DNA from: Mesorhizobium sp.
GTDB taxonomy: Bacteria > Pseudomonadota > Alphaproteobacteria > Rhizobiales > Rhizobiaceae
Length of the DNA: 51,507 nucleotides
Reading direction: 5' to 3'
Assembly: GCA_004020875.1 (NCBI GenBank)
Contig: SAPZ01000035.1
Span: 1 to 51,507 of the forward strand
The position numbers and the translations under genes were made by a program. Positions 34,973 through 43,170 of this stretch are shown piece after piece. The first letter of the stretch is position 1, and each line of letters starts with the position of its first letter. Under the pieces are notes generated by a model. That model saw only the letters and a list, made by a program, of their open reading frames with translations. It was not told the origin of the DNA and did not search any database.

Positions 34973-34975
34973 GGA

Positions 34976-36040
34976 TCAGTCCGCCAGCAGGATGATGTCT
35001 TGAGCGTTGCATGAAACCGCTATCGTGTCGCCTGCCTGAACGGTGGCGGAAGCGGAAGTCTTGGCGATGAACTGCAGTGCCGGATCCAGCGTCGACGTGG
35101 CCAGCACGCGCTTGAAGCTGCCCTGGAAGACGACGTCGCCGACCTCGGCGGCGCCGAGCGCGACATTGCCTTGCGCTTCGGTGAGAACCAGGTGCTCGGG
35201 CCGGATCGCGAGCGCGACCGTGGCGCCGGCAGGTGAGGCGCCGGGCAGTGAAATCGGCCCGACCGCCGTCGAGGCCGTGACGATCCCGTTCTCCGCTCCG
35301 GTCACGGTGCCGGCCAGGATCGTGCTTTCGCCCATGAAGGTCGCCGAGAAGCGCGTCTTCGGCCGCGCATAGACGCGCTCGGGCGGCCCTTCGTCCTCGA
35401 TGCGGCCGTCATTCATCACCACGCAATGGTCGGCCAGCGCCATCGCCTCTTCCTGGTCATGCGTGACATGGACGAAAGCGGTGCCGACCCGCTTCTGGAT
35501 CGCCTTCAATTCGTCCTGCATCTGCCGGCGCAGTTTTAGGTCGAGTGCGCCGAGCGGCTCGTCGAGCAACAGCACCGCGGGCTCGATAACAAGTGCCCGG
35601 GCCAGCGCCACGCGCTGCCGCTGGCCGCCGGAGAGCTGATGCGGCTTCTTGTCGAAGGCGGCCGCCAGGCCGACGAGAGCCAGCGCATCGCGCGCCTTCG
35701 CCGCCCGGGTCGCGCCGTCGACACCCTGCATGCGCAAGCCGAAACCTACATTGCCGCCGACGCTCATATGCGGAAACAGCGCATAATCCTGGAACACGGT
35801 GGTGGTCGGGCGCTTGGCCGGCGGCACGGCGGTGCAGTCCGCGCCCCGGATGAACACCTTGCCTTCGCTGGGCGTGACGAAGCCGCCAAGGATCGACAGC
35901 AGCGTCGTCTTGCCGGAACCCGACGGCCCAAGCAGGATCGTGTAGCTGCCGGGGTCGATCGCCAGCGAGACGTTCTTCAGCACCGGCAGCTGGCCGAACT
36001 GGTGCGAGACGTTGCGGATGTCGACGAGGGGCGCGCTCAT
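34976..36040 (-). CDS. ABC transporter ATP-binding protein, PotA-like
   Basis: 354 aa. ATP-binding cassette: Walker A GPSGSGKTTLLS, Q-loop FQDYALFPHMSV, signature LSGGQRQRVALARAL, Walker B LLLDEPLGALD and switch His in HVTHDQEEAMAL. The C-terminal 120 residues are a TOBE domain, as in spermidine/putrescine and Fe-type importers. Its ATG at 36040 overlaps the preceding permease stop (ATGA). It energises the two permeases upstream. Downstream it leads straight into the MBL hydrolase. Confidence 0.95.
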   Translation of the reverse strand: MSAPLVDIRNVSHQFGQLPVLKNVSLAIDPGSYTILLGPSGSGKTTLLSILGGFVTPSEGKVFIRGADCTAVPPAKRPTTTVFQDYALFPHMSVGGNVGFGLRMQGVDGATRAAKARDALALVGLAAAFDKKPHQLSGGQRQRVALARALVIEPAVLLLDEPLGALDLKLRRQMQDELKAIQKRVGTAFVHVTHDQEEAMALADHCVVMNDGRIEDEGPPERVYARPKTRFSATFMGESTILAGTVTGAENGIVTASTAVGPISLPGASPAGATVALAIRPEHLVLTEAQGNVALGAAEVGDVVFQGSFKRVLATSTLDPALQFIAKTSASATVQAGDTIAVSCNAQDIILLAD

Positions 36041-36819
36041 GCCGGCTTTCTCCGCAACAGCGTCAGTTCGAAAAACACCACCAGCACGATGGAGACGGCA
36101 AAGACCAGCGAGCCGACGGCATTGGTCTTGGGGTTGAGGCCGGAGCGCAAGAGGTTCCAGATTTCCACGGGCAGCGTCGTCTCGAAGCGGGTAAGCAGGA
36201 AGGAGATGACGAACTCGTCCCAGGAAAAGGTCATCGACAGGAAGAAGCCGGCGAAGATCGCCGGCGCCATCACCGGCACAGTGATCATCAAGAGCACCTT
36301 CCATTCGGCGGCGCCCAGGTCGCGCGCGGCGCGCTCGATGTTGATCTGGTGATCGCCCATCTGGCTGTAGATGATGGCGAAGCAGAGCGGCAGGTTGATC
36401 ACGACATGGCCGATGCCGGCCGCTACAAGCGATTTCGGCACGCCGGCCCAGTTGAACAGCACCAAAAGCCCCATGCCGATGATCAGGTAGCTAACGGTGA
36501 GCGGCAGCGTGATCAGACCGCGCAGGAAGGCCGAGCCCGGCAGCACGAAACGGGCAAAACCCCAAGCCGAGAGGAAGCCGAGCGTGACCGAAGCGAGCGA
36601 AGAAAGCACCGCCACCAGCAGCGAGTTGACCAGCGCGGAGGTCAGCCGCGCGTCGGAAAGCACCGCCTGATACCAGCGCAGCGACGGGCCGGTGAAGGGC
36701 GGAATCGGGAAGGAGGTCGCCTGCAGCGAGAAGAGCACCAGCACGACCACCGGCAGGAAGATGAAGCCATAGATGGCGATGGCGTAAAGCCAGGCGGTGA
36801 GGCGGACGAGGGCGCGCAT
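36037..36819 (-). CDS. ABC transporter permease, PotC-like
   Basis: 260 aa from ATG 36819. Six hydrophobic segments starting LYAIAIYGFIFLPVVVLVLF, and the EAA loop (IERAARDLGAAEWKVLLM) that contacts the ATPase. The extracytoplasmic loop SFPIPPFTGPSLRWYQAVL is typical of the second permease of spermidine-type importers. Overlaps the ATPase start by four bases and starts three bases after the first permease ends. Confidence 0.93.
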   Translation of the reverse strand: MRALVRLTAWLYAIAIYGFIFLPVVVLVLFSLQATSFPIPPFTGPSLRWYQAVLSDARLTSALVNSLLVAVLSSLASVTLGFLSAWGFARFVLPGSAFLRGLITLPLTVSYLIIGMGLLVLFNWAGVPKSLVAAGIGHVVINLPLCFAIIYSQMGDHQINIERAARDLGAAEWKVLLMITVPVMAPAIFAGFFLSMTFSWDEFVISFLLTRFETTLPVEIWNLLRSGLNPKTNAVGSLVFAVSIVLVVFFELTLLRRKPA

Positions 36820-36821
36820 GA

Positions 36822-37667
36822 TCAGGCCCGCTCGATCTTCAGCCAACGCGCGCAGGCGAGATAGGCGATGGTCACCACGGCCATCAGGATGATCGAAAGC
36901 GCCGAGGCCAGCGGGAAATCGCCGCGCCGGCCGATCTGCATCATGACAAGCTGCGGCATGACCAGCTCGTTGTTACCGCCGAGAATCTGCGGCGTGATGT
37001 AGTCGCCGATGCAGAGGACGAAGGTGAGGAAGGCGCCGACCATGATGCCGGGCAGGGTGAGCGGCAGCACGACATGCAGGAAGGTGCGCACCGGCCCGGC
37101 GCCGAGATCGGCGGCGGCCTTGCGGTAGCTCGGGCTGAGCTGCTTGAGATTGGCGAAGATTGTCAGCGTCAGCAGCATGACGAAGAAATGCACGAAGCCG
37201 GTGACGGTGGCTAGCCGAGTGTTGGCGAGCTGCAGCGGCTCGGCGATAAGGCCGGTGCCGATCAGCGCCCGGTTGACGACGCCGTTCTGCGCCAGCACCA
37301 GCAGCCAGGAATAGGAGCGCACGACATAGGACGTCCAGAACGGCAGCACGGCCAGGATCAGCGCCAGCCGCTGCCAGCGCTCCGGCACCATCTCGGCGAG
37401 GATCCAGGCGAAGGGATAGGCGAGCAGAATCGAGATCACGGTGACGGTTCCCGTAACCTCCAGCGAGTTCACCATCGCCCGCCAGTAGGAGGGATCGGTG
37501 AAGAACTGGCTGTAATTGGCTATAGTGAAGCCGCCGCCTTCATGCGCCGTGAGGCTGGAAAACCCCATGGCGATGAAGGGCAGCACGAAGAAAGCACAAG
37601 TCCATGCCAGCGCCGGCGTGACCAGCGCCCAGGGCAGGGCACGCGAGTTGCTTCCAGAAACGCTCAT
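36822..37667 (-). CDS. ABC transporter permease, PotB-like
   Basis: 281 aa from ATG 37667. Hydrophobic segments begin at ALAWTCAFFVLPFIAMGF. A large periplasmic loop (ANYSQFFTDPSYWRAMVNSL) follows, and the EAA loop YRKAAADLGAGPVRTFLHVV lies near residue 190. It pairs with the second permease in the membrane channel. It starts nine bases after the binding-protein gene ends, in the same operon. Confidence 0.93.
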   Translation of the reverse strand: MSVSGSNSRALPWALVTPALAWTCAFFVLPFIAMGFSSLTAHEGGGFTIANYSQFFTDPSYWRAMVNSLEVTGTVTVISILLAYPFAWILAEMVPERWQRLALILAVLPFWTSYVVRSYSWLLVLAQNGVVNRALIGTGLIAEPLQLANTRLATVTGFVHFFVMLLTLTIFANLKQLSPSYRKAAADLGAGPVRTFLHVVLPLTLPGIMVGAFLTFVLCIGDYITPQILGGNNELVMPQLVMMQIGRRGDFPLASALSIILMAVVTIAYLACARWLKIERA

Positions 37668-37675
37668 CTGCCGAT

Positions 37676-38758
37676 TTACTGCGCCTGCAGCATCTCGGTC
37701 CACATGTCCTGCATCTTCTTGTCGAGATCGGCGTTCGGCGCCGGATAGGCCTGGGCGCGGGCCAGGAAGCCCGGCTGCTCGTCGAAGCGCAGAATCTTCT
37801 TCTGCTCGTCGGTCAGCGCGGCCTTGGTGTTCGCCGGCATCCCCCAGTAGCAGGAGGACGTAGCAAGCCGCGCCTGGCCCTCCGGGCTCAGTATGTACTG
37901 GATGAACTTCAGCGCCATGTCCTTGTTCTTGGAATCCTTGAACATGGCGAGCGACTGCGACCACAGCACCGCGCCTTCCTTCGGGATCGAGAAGTCGAGC
38001 GCCGGGTTCTCCTTGGCAAGGCCGGCCGTCACCCACTCGCCGCCGCCGACCAGGATATCGACCTCGCCGGTGGCGAGAGCCGTCTGGCTGGCGGTGACCT
38101 CGCCGACCAGCTTGGCGTTTGCCTTCATCTTGAGGAGTTCGGCCTTCAGGGCCGGCAGGTCGGCTTCGGTGAGGTCGGCGGTCTTCTTGCCGATGGCCAA
38201 AGCCGCCATGCCGATCACCGGCAGGTAATAATCGTAGATCGCGACCTTGCCCTTGTATTTGTCACTGGTGAGCGAGGTGAGTGACTGCATGTCAGCTGGG
38301 TCGACCTTGGTTTTGTTGAAACCGATCGTGTTGTAGCCGAATTTTTCGGTGATGCCGTAGCGTTTGCCGTCGACGATGGTCGACTTGTCCATCTTCACTT
38401 CCGGGAAGAGATCGGCGAAGGGTAATTTGTCCTCGGGCAGCGGCTCGAACAGGCCCTTTTCGACGCCGCGCGGCACGTCGATGCTGTCGATCACCATCAC
38501 GTCCCAGTCCCCGGGCTGCGACTGGTCGACGATGGCCAGACCCGCGCCGGTGCCCTCGAATTCCTTTACGTTGACCTTGACGTCGTTGGCCTTCTCGAAT
38601 GGCTCGAGCAGAGCCGGATCGGAGTGGTCGCACCAGATCAACGCATTGAGATCGGCGGCCTGGGCGCTGCCCGCCGCCATGAGCAGCGCCGCGCCCGCGC
38701 AGGCGGCGGAAAGATGGGACTTCAGGTTGGAAAGCGGATTCCGGGCGGTGGTGGTCAT
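37676..38758 (-). CDS. Periplasmic substrate-binding protein of the ABC importer (PotD-like fold)
   Basis: 360 aa. Signal peptide (AACAGAALLMAAGSAQAAD). The mature protein has the class of extracellular solute-binding proteins type 1/spermidine type: NALIWCDHSDPALLEPFEKA, WDVMVIDSIDVPRGVEKGLF, EKFGYNTIGFNKTKVDPAD, GVEDILVGGGEWV-like VDILVGGGEWVTAGLAKEN and QYILSPEGQARLA. Trp and Asp residues could bind a polyamine or another small cation. The ligand cannot be assigned, because binding residues differ between families. First gene of the operon, divergent from the TetR regulator. Confidence 0.93.
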   Translation of the reverse strand: MTTTARNPLSNLKSHLSAACAGAALLMAAGSAQAADLNALIWCDHSDPALLEPFEKANDVKVNVKEFEGTGAGLAIVDQSQPGDWDVMVIDSIDVPRGVEKGLFEPLPEDKLPFADLFPEVKMDKSTIVDGKRYGITEKFGYNTIGFNKTKVDPADMQSLTSLTSDKYKGKVAIYDYYLPVIGMAALAIGKKTADLTEADLPALKAELLKMKANAKLVGEVTASQTALATGEVDILVGGGEWVTAGLAKENPALDFSIPKEGAVLWSQSLAMFKDSKNKDMALKFIQYILSPEGQARLATSSCYWGMPANTKAALTDEQKKILRFDEQPGFLARAQAYPAPNADLDKKMQDMWTEMLQAQ

Positions 38759-38798
38759 CGAGTGTTCTCCCTGCCTTGCTGGCTTGTTGGAAGAAAAG

Positions 38799-38831
38799 TT
38801 GAACCAATTCTAAAATTGAGTCAATTATGAT
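38799..38831. promoter_or_regulatory. Operator-like palindrome and promoter between the ABC operon and the TetR gene
   Basis: CAATT-CTAA-AATTG (38805-38818) is a perfect inverted repeat, and its right half forms a second one with AATTG-AGT-CAATT (38814-38826). TTGAAC (38799) and AATTAT (38823) give a plus-strand promoter-like pair 18 bases apart. A TetR dimer bound here could control both the divergent ABC operon and its own gene. Site and role are inferred. Confidence 0.55.
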
Positions 38832-38851
38832 TTTGTGGCAGAGAGGCCGAT

Positions 38852-39466
38852 ATGAGCGGATTGCGCGAACGGCAGAAGGCGGACCGGCACCGCCGCATCA
38901 TTGATGCGGCCACCGCGCTGTTTCGCGAAGCCGGCTATGAAGGCGCCAAGATCGAGGCGATCGCATCACGTGCCGAGGTCTCGATTGGCACCATCTACAA
39001 TTACTACCAGAACAAGGGCGACATCCTCGGCGCCATCGTGTCGATGGAGGTGAACGAGGTACTGAATGCTGGACGCGGCGTGGTCGCCAGCCCGCCGGCC
39101 AATGTGGGCGACGCGCTGGACACGCTGATCGGCATCTATATCGAGCACTCGCTGAATTATCTCAGCAAGGAGATGTGGCGCCAGGCGATGGCGATCTCGA
39201 CGCAGCTGCCAGACAGCCCCTTCGGCCAGGCCTACACCGCGCTCGACCGGGAACTGACCAGGCAGATCAGCGCGCTGATCGCCCGCCTGCAGGAGATCGG
39301 CCTGGTGCGCCCGGACATCGACGGGCCGGCGGTGGGCGAACTGATCTTCAACAATATGAACATGATGTTCATCGAGTTCGTGAAGCGCGACGAGGCGAGG
39401 ATACCGGAGCTGAGGGCAGCGATACGGCGGCAGAATAGGGTGCTGGTGGCGGCGATTGGGGAGTGA
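38852..39466 (+). CDS. TetR/AcrR family transcriptional regulator
   Basis: 204 aa. The N-terminal HTH is standard: RRIIDAATALFREAGYEGAK, then IEAIASRAEVSIGTIYNYYQ and KGDILGAIVS, the strongest TetR signature. The C-terminal ligand-binding domain (residues about 60-200) is helical and varied, with MWRQAMAISTQLPDSPFG and FNNMNMMFIEF. The ligand is unknown. Divergent from the transporter operon with a palindromic site between, so it most likely controls uptake. Confidence 0.92.
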   Translation: MSGLRERQKADRHRRIIDAATALFREAGYEGAKIEAIASRAEVSIGTIYNYYQNKGDILGAIVSMEVNEVLNAGRGVVASPPANVGDALDTLIGIYIEHSLNYLSKEMWRQAMAISTQLPDSPFGQAYTALDRELTRQISALIARLQEIGLVRPDIDGPAVGELIFNNMNMMFIEFVKRDEARIPELRAAIRRQNRVLVAAIGE

Positions 39467-39529
39467 GGATGTCAGCAGAAGGCAAGAGACATTATCGCCT
39501 GAAGGATTAACAAGGCGGCCGCCTCTTGC

Positions 39530-39559
39530 TTGGCTCTTGAGTTGAAATTGAAATATGAT
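39530..39559 (+). promoter_or_regulatory. Candidate sigma-70 promoter for the DUF2569-type gene
   Basis: TTGGCT (39530-39535), 18-base AT-rich spacer, TATGAT (39554-39559). The ATG of the gene is 37 bases downstream of the -10 box. Confidence 0.5.
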
Positions 39560-39595
39560 ACAACTTTTAAGGGCATCAAAGGGGCGGGAGGACAA

Positions 39596-40168
39596 ATGGG
39601 GTCGTTTTCGATCTGGCACTGGGCGATCGTGCTGCTGCTGATCGGCGTGCCTGTCTTTTTTGCCCTTCGCTCGGCGAGCAAGCCGTCGCAGAATCCGAGC
39701 GATTTGGTTGGATTCGGCGGTTGGCTGATGCTCTTGGCGATCGGGCAAGTTTTGTCGCCTTTTCGCACGCTAGCTGAGCTGTTCTCCTCGAGCGAGGGTT
39801 ACAAGCAGCTGATACCGCTGCCCAACGGCCCTTTGGCCGTCTGTGGCGAGATCGTGCTCTTGCTGGCGTTTGCAGGGCTTCAGGTGGTCGTTCTTTTCGC
39901 AATGCTGCGGCGCAGCCCGCGTTTCAAGGGGCTGTTCCTTTGTCAGTGGATTGCGATTCCCGTCGTGTTCATCCTCGACGCAGGTTGGACTTCGACTGTT
40001 CTTGGCATTCCAATCAGCCAGATCCTTGCAGCGGATGCGCTGGTCGCGGTCATAGTATCCTTCGCCCTCACGGGCATTTGGGTCGCCTATGTCTACAGAT
40101 CCATCCGGGTGAGAAACACGTTCGATAAGGCCGCGGCAACTGCGGAGATCGCGACTGCCTTTCAGTGA
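39596..40168 (+). CDS. DUF2569-type membrane protein of unknown function
   Basis: 190 aa from ATG 39596, with GGGAGG upstream. An earlier in-frame start would precede a cytosolic stretch (ALELKLKYDTTFKGIKG) not seen in membrane proteins. About five hydrophobic segments. The block LVGFGGWLMLLAIGQVLSPF fits the DUF2569 signature (GWL then transmembrane helix). Function is not known for this family. It is monocistronic, with its own promoter, between a TetR gene and tRNA-Thr. Confidence 0.7.
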   Translation: MGSFSIWHWAIVLLLIGVPVFFALRSASKPSQNPSDLVGFGGWLMLLAIGQVLSPFRTLAELFSSSEGYKQLIPLPNGPLAVCGEIVLLLAFAGLQVVVLFAMLRRSPRFKGLFLCQWIAIPVVFILDAGWTSTVLGIPISQILAADALVAVIVSFALTGIWVAYVYRSIRVRNTFDKAAATAEIATAFQ

Positions 40169-40273
40169 GGAGCGAGGAGCTCGGCTCGTCGCATGGGTGC
40201 CGGCGGTCCTCCTTCGTCAAGGCTTCGGTGGACACTCGTTCGGGTGATCCGTCGAAGCTGGAAGAGCGAAGGA

Positions 40274-40349
40274 TGGTGCCCCCGGCAGGGATCGAACCCG
40301 CGACCTTCGGTTTACAAAACCGCTGCTCTACCAGCTGAGCTACAAGGGC
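40274..40349 (-). tRNA. tRNA-Thr (anticodon TGT)
   Basis: 76 nt including CCA, on the minus strand. Acceptor GCCCTTG pairs with CGGGGGC (two G-T pairs), discriminator A, encoded CCA. D arm TAGCTCAGCTGGTAGAGC. Anticodon loop TTTGTAA reads TGT, for ACA (Thr). T arm CGGGTTCGATCCC. All cloverleaf elements fit. Confidence 0.95.
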
Positions 40350-40501
40350 ACGGCGCTCCGGTAGCATATTTCGTGCGCCAGTAAAGACAAAACTCCGTTT
40401 TGGGTTGCCAATGGATGCCGTGGCTTTGCCGACCTGCTGAAAAGCGGCGCGCCGCTTCCTATATCCCCGCCAGCGTGCAATCGCATCGAACGGGGTGCCG
40501 C

Positions 40502-40669
40502 ATGATCAGATTCGTCATCGTCCTGCCGCTCATCGTCGTGACCTGGCTTCTCCTGGTGAAGGTCGTCAGCGACCTGAAGAAGGCCAATATCGACTGGACC
40601 GGCGTAGCCACCTTCATCGGCTTCATCGTGCTGGCCTTTTGGCTGAGGCATGTCACGGGAATGGGGTGA
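40502..40669 (+). CDS. Small two-helix membrane protein of unknown function
   Basis: 55 aa from ATG 40502. The upstream in-frame extension (about 34 residues) lacks membrane character and begins inside an intergenic spacer. Helix 1 is FVIVLPLIVVTWLLLVKVV, helix 2 is VATFIGFIVLAFWLRHVTG, with a charged loop SDLKKANIDW between. Hairpin topology, unknown role. No partner gene is visible beside it. Confidence 0.55.
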   Translation: MIRFVIVLPLIVVTWLLLVKVVSDLKKANIDWTGVATFIGFIVLAFWLRHVTGMG

Positions 40670-40956
40670 GGGGAGTGAGCAGGGACTAGGCATTAGGCAG
40701 TAGCTGAGCTTCAAGTTCCCTACCTCGAACCCACCACCACGGCGAAGTGATCATCTTCCTTTGGCGAGACGTCTTCAAAGTGGCGGCTCGAGCCGCCCTT
40801 TTTTGCATTCCGAGGAACGGCCCAACCCACGGCTGAAGCCTGGCAAAATCGCCGGCGAAAAAATCGCGAAAAATCTTCGAACCTTTTTGCGGCCCGCCGC
40901 GACCCATGGTCAAGAGGCGGATGGTTCGCCTCTCCAACGAAACCCAGGAGATCGTC

Positions 40957-41271
40957 ATGTTCAAGCGCACCATCGTTTCGGGCCTCATCGCCACCACCGT
41001 CGCCGCCGGCTCGCTCGTCGGTACCGTCCAGCCTTCGGCTGCTCACAACCATCACAATCGGGAGCTCGGGATCGGCATTGCCGCCGGCGTCGGCGGCTTC
41101 GTCCTCGGCAGCCTGCTATCCCAGCAGCAGCCGCGCCCGGTCTATGTGGAGGAAGACGGCTACGACGGTTCCTGGCATGTTCGCCGCTGCATGGCCCGCT
41201 ACGGTAGCTATGACCCGGAAACGAACACCTATATCGGCTACGACGGTTACCCGCACTATTGCCATCTGTAA
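40957..41271 (+). CDS. BA14K family secreted protein
   Basis: 104 aa. Signal peptide (IVSGLIATTVAAGSLVGTV, cut after SAA). Low-complexity middle (GIGIAAGVGGFVLGSLLSQQ) and the BA14K signature at the C-terminus: RCMARYGSYDPETNTYIGYD then GYPHYCHL, with two Cys. BA14K (PF07886) is a Brucella immunoreactive protein with lectin-like properties, and relatives are common in Rhizobiales. ATG 40957 has AGGAG upstream. A terminator follows. Confidence 0.93.
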   Translation: MFKRTIVSGLIATTVAAGSLVGTVQPSAAHNHHNRELGIGIAAGVGGFVLGSLLSQQQPRPVYVEEDGYDGSWHVRRCMARYGSYDPETNTYIGYDGYPHYCHL

Positions 41272-41284
41272 GAAAGGGCGGACC

Positions 41285-41320
41285 ACGAAAGAGGGGCTAC
41301 ACGCGGCCCCTTTTCTCGTG
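41285..41320 (+). terminator. Intrinsic terminator of the BA14K gene
   Basis: GAGGGGC and GGCCCCTTTTC close a loop of TACACGC; outer CACGA and TCGTG pair as well. It ends in TTTTC rather than a long T run. Confidence 0.65.
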
Positions 41321-41400
41321 TTTGAGCGTTGCACAGTAGCCTGATTGGTTTGATTTGAAGCGGATAACTCTCCTGCCTCGACCGATTTAGGCATTGGGCT

Positions 41401-41805
41401 TCAGCTCGGCATCGCCAGTCCGACCGCCTTGCAGGCGCCGCTCACCGAGGCGTCGTTTATCGCGACGAGCTCGAAACTGTTCCCGGCATCGGGATAGACC
41501 TTACCGATGAAAGGCTCGTTGCCGCCCGAAGAACCCTTGTCGTCGACATAGCCGCACACAACGATCTCCTGGCGGCCGTTCAAACCGCGCTCGCCGGCAA
41601 GCATCGTTCCAAACTTGGCGCCGAGCGGGTTCTTCAGGTGCTGGCGGACGCCGGCCGTGATGATCTCCTCCAGGGCCAGCGAGATCGGAACGGGATCGAC
41701 GAGCGGGTTGCTACTGGGGCTGCCGGTGGGGTCGACCGGCACCGGTGCCGCCGCCACGCATCCGCAAAGGGAAGCGACGGGCAGAAGGAAAGCTGTTTTC
41801 CGCAT
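41401..41805 (-). CDS. Small lipoprotein of unknown function
   Basis: 134 aa from ATG 41805. Signal sequence RKTAFLLPVASLCGC holds a lipobox-like LCGC. Mature region: PVDPTGSPSSNPLVDPVPIS, then a helix (LALEEIITAGVRQHLKNPL), GAKFGTMLAGERGLNGRQEI and VVCGYVDDKGSSGGNEPFIG. Two more Cys may pair. I do not recognise the family, though it recalls small rhizobial lipoproteins with an INDASVSGACKAVGL-type end. Confidence 0.7.
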   Translation of the reverse strand: MRKTAFLLPVASLCGCVAAAPVPVDPTGSPSSNPLVDPVPISLALEEIITAGVRQHLKNPLGAKFGTMLAGERGLNGRQEIVVCGYVDDKGSSGGNEPFIGKVYPDAGNSFELVAINDASVSGACKAVGLAMPS

Positions 41806-41956
41806 ACGTGCCCTTTCGCATGCATCCGGACACCCCGGCAAGGCGGTCCAGTCCGTCGTCCGGCCTGGCTGTGCCCGGTAGGCTCCTGCCAGGCAACCAG
41901 CGATGTACAGCGATTTTGCAAGCGTTTAGTCTGCCTTTGGCGCCAAGGAGGGTGCC

Positions 41957-42317
41957 ATAGACGAGCAGCATCCCAAGGAAGAACGGGTCGAGCCGGTTTT
42001 CCGCAACGGCATCATCACCATCGTCGGCCCTCCTGCTTGCGTTTTCGCTGGGCTTCATCACGCATTGGGCGGCGAGCCCGATCCCATGGCAGACCTACCA
42101 TCTGATTGCCGTCCTGCCAATCTTGGTCGGCATCGCGCTGCAGATCCGGGCGCTTGCCATCCTGCTCGACATCAAATCCCTGCAGCGAAGCATTCATGAT
42201 CGCGCAAGTCGGATATTCATCGCCGGCCTCATCCTGGCGGCCTGCGGCGTCGGGATGGCGATCCTGCTCGACTTCTTCGAGGTGGCGGCCAAGAGCGCCT
42301 TGCCGGGCGCGTCCTAA
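41957..42317 (+). pseudogene. Membrane protein pseudogene with two lesions
   Basis: AAGGAGG sits five bases before ATA 41957, where an ATG would be expected, and the frame there reads IDEQHPKEERVEPVFRNGII. It is then closed by a one-base surplus at about 42029 (GTCGGCC): dropping one G gives GIITIVALLLAFSLG without a break, then FITHWAASPIPWQTYHLIAV and on to AGLILAACGVGMAILLDFFE and a stop at 42317. Together these would be a membrane protein of about 119 aa with three hydrophobic helices. I do not recognise the family. ATA may be a weak start, but the frameshift is harder to explain. Its 3' end is followed directly by the IclR gene end on the other strand. Confidence 0.7.
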
Positions 42318-43144
42318 TACGCTTTCACGCCGCCGATCATCTTCGTCACCTCGACCGCGGCGTCGCGCACCAGCGGGCCGATCTCGGCCAGGCGTTCAGG
42401 CGTGACCCGCACCGTCGGCCCGGACACCGAAACGCCGCCGATCGGCTCGCCATATTCGTTGAAGATGGCCGCGGCCACGCAGCGCATGCCGGGATGGCGT
42501 TCCTCGTCATCGACCGACCAGCCGCGATGCTTGATGGTGGCGAGATCATGGGCGAGCGCCGAGATATCGGACAGCGTCTTGTCGGTGTAGCGCTGCAAAC
42601 CTGCCTTTCGCAGGATCGCCGCGACCCGCTCCGGCTCGAGATGCGCGAGCACCGCCTTGCCTATGCCCGAAGCATGGAAGGGGCTGCGTGTGCCCGGCCG
42701 GAAGAAGGCGCGAATTGCCTGGTGCGTCTCAACCTGGCTGACGAAGACGATACAATCGTCCTCGGCGACACCCAGATTGGCCGTTTCGCCAGTCTTTTCC
42801 ATCAGTTCCTGCATGACGATGCGGGCGCGGTCGACGAGCTTTCTGCGGCGCAGGAAGGCAGCACCCATGCGGTAGGTTTCGACCCCGACCGACCAGAGCT
42901 GGTCGGTCGTGTCGAACTCGACCATGCCGTGGTTCTCCAGCGTGGTCAGCATGCGATAGGCGGTGGAGGCGGCGATGCCGCTTTGCGCCGCGATCTCGCT
43001 CAGCGACAGGCCGCTGGCCTCGGCGACGATCGCGAGGATCCGCAGCGCGCGGTCGAGCGACTGCACCGACGCCGCTTCGGAGGGACCATTAAAGGCGCGC
43101 GGCCTGCCGCGCTGGCGTTTTTCCGTCGTTTCCATGGGCGGCAT
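42314..43144 (-). CDS. IclR family transcriptional regulator (glyoxylate/allantoin type)
   Basis: 276 aa from ATG 43144; ATG 43135 is equally possible. N-terminal winged HTH: SVQSLDRALRILAIVAEASG, then LSLSEIAAQSGIAASTAYRM. C-terminal effector domain with CPG-like GTRSPFHASGIGKAVLAHLE, GWSVDDEERHPGMRCVAA and PIGGVSVSGPTVRVTPERLA. IclR effector domains bind small acids such as glyoxylate or allantoin metabolites. It is divergent from gcl-hyi-glxR, so it most likely regulates that operon. Confidence 0.92.
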   Translation of the reverse strand: MPPMETTEKRQRGRPRAFNGPSEAASVQSLDRALRILAIVAEASGLSLSEIAAQSGIAASTAYRMLTTLENHGMVEFDTTDQLWSVGVETYRMGAAFLRRRKLVDRARIVMQELMEKTGETANLGVAEDDCIVFVSQVETHQAIRAFFRPGTRSPFHASGIGKAVLAHLEPERVAAILRKAGLQRYTDKTLSDISALAHDLATIKHRGWSVDDEERHPGMRCVAAAIFNEYGEPIGGVSVSGPTVRVTPERLAEIGPLVRDAAVEVTKMIGGVKAY

Positions 43145-43170
43145 TCTCGACGATTTGCGCTTGGACGCAA

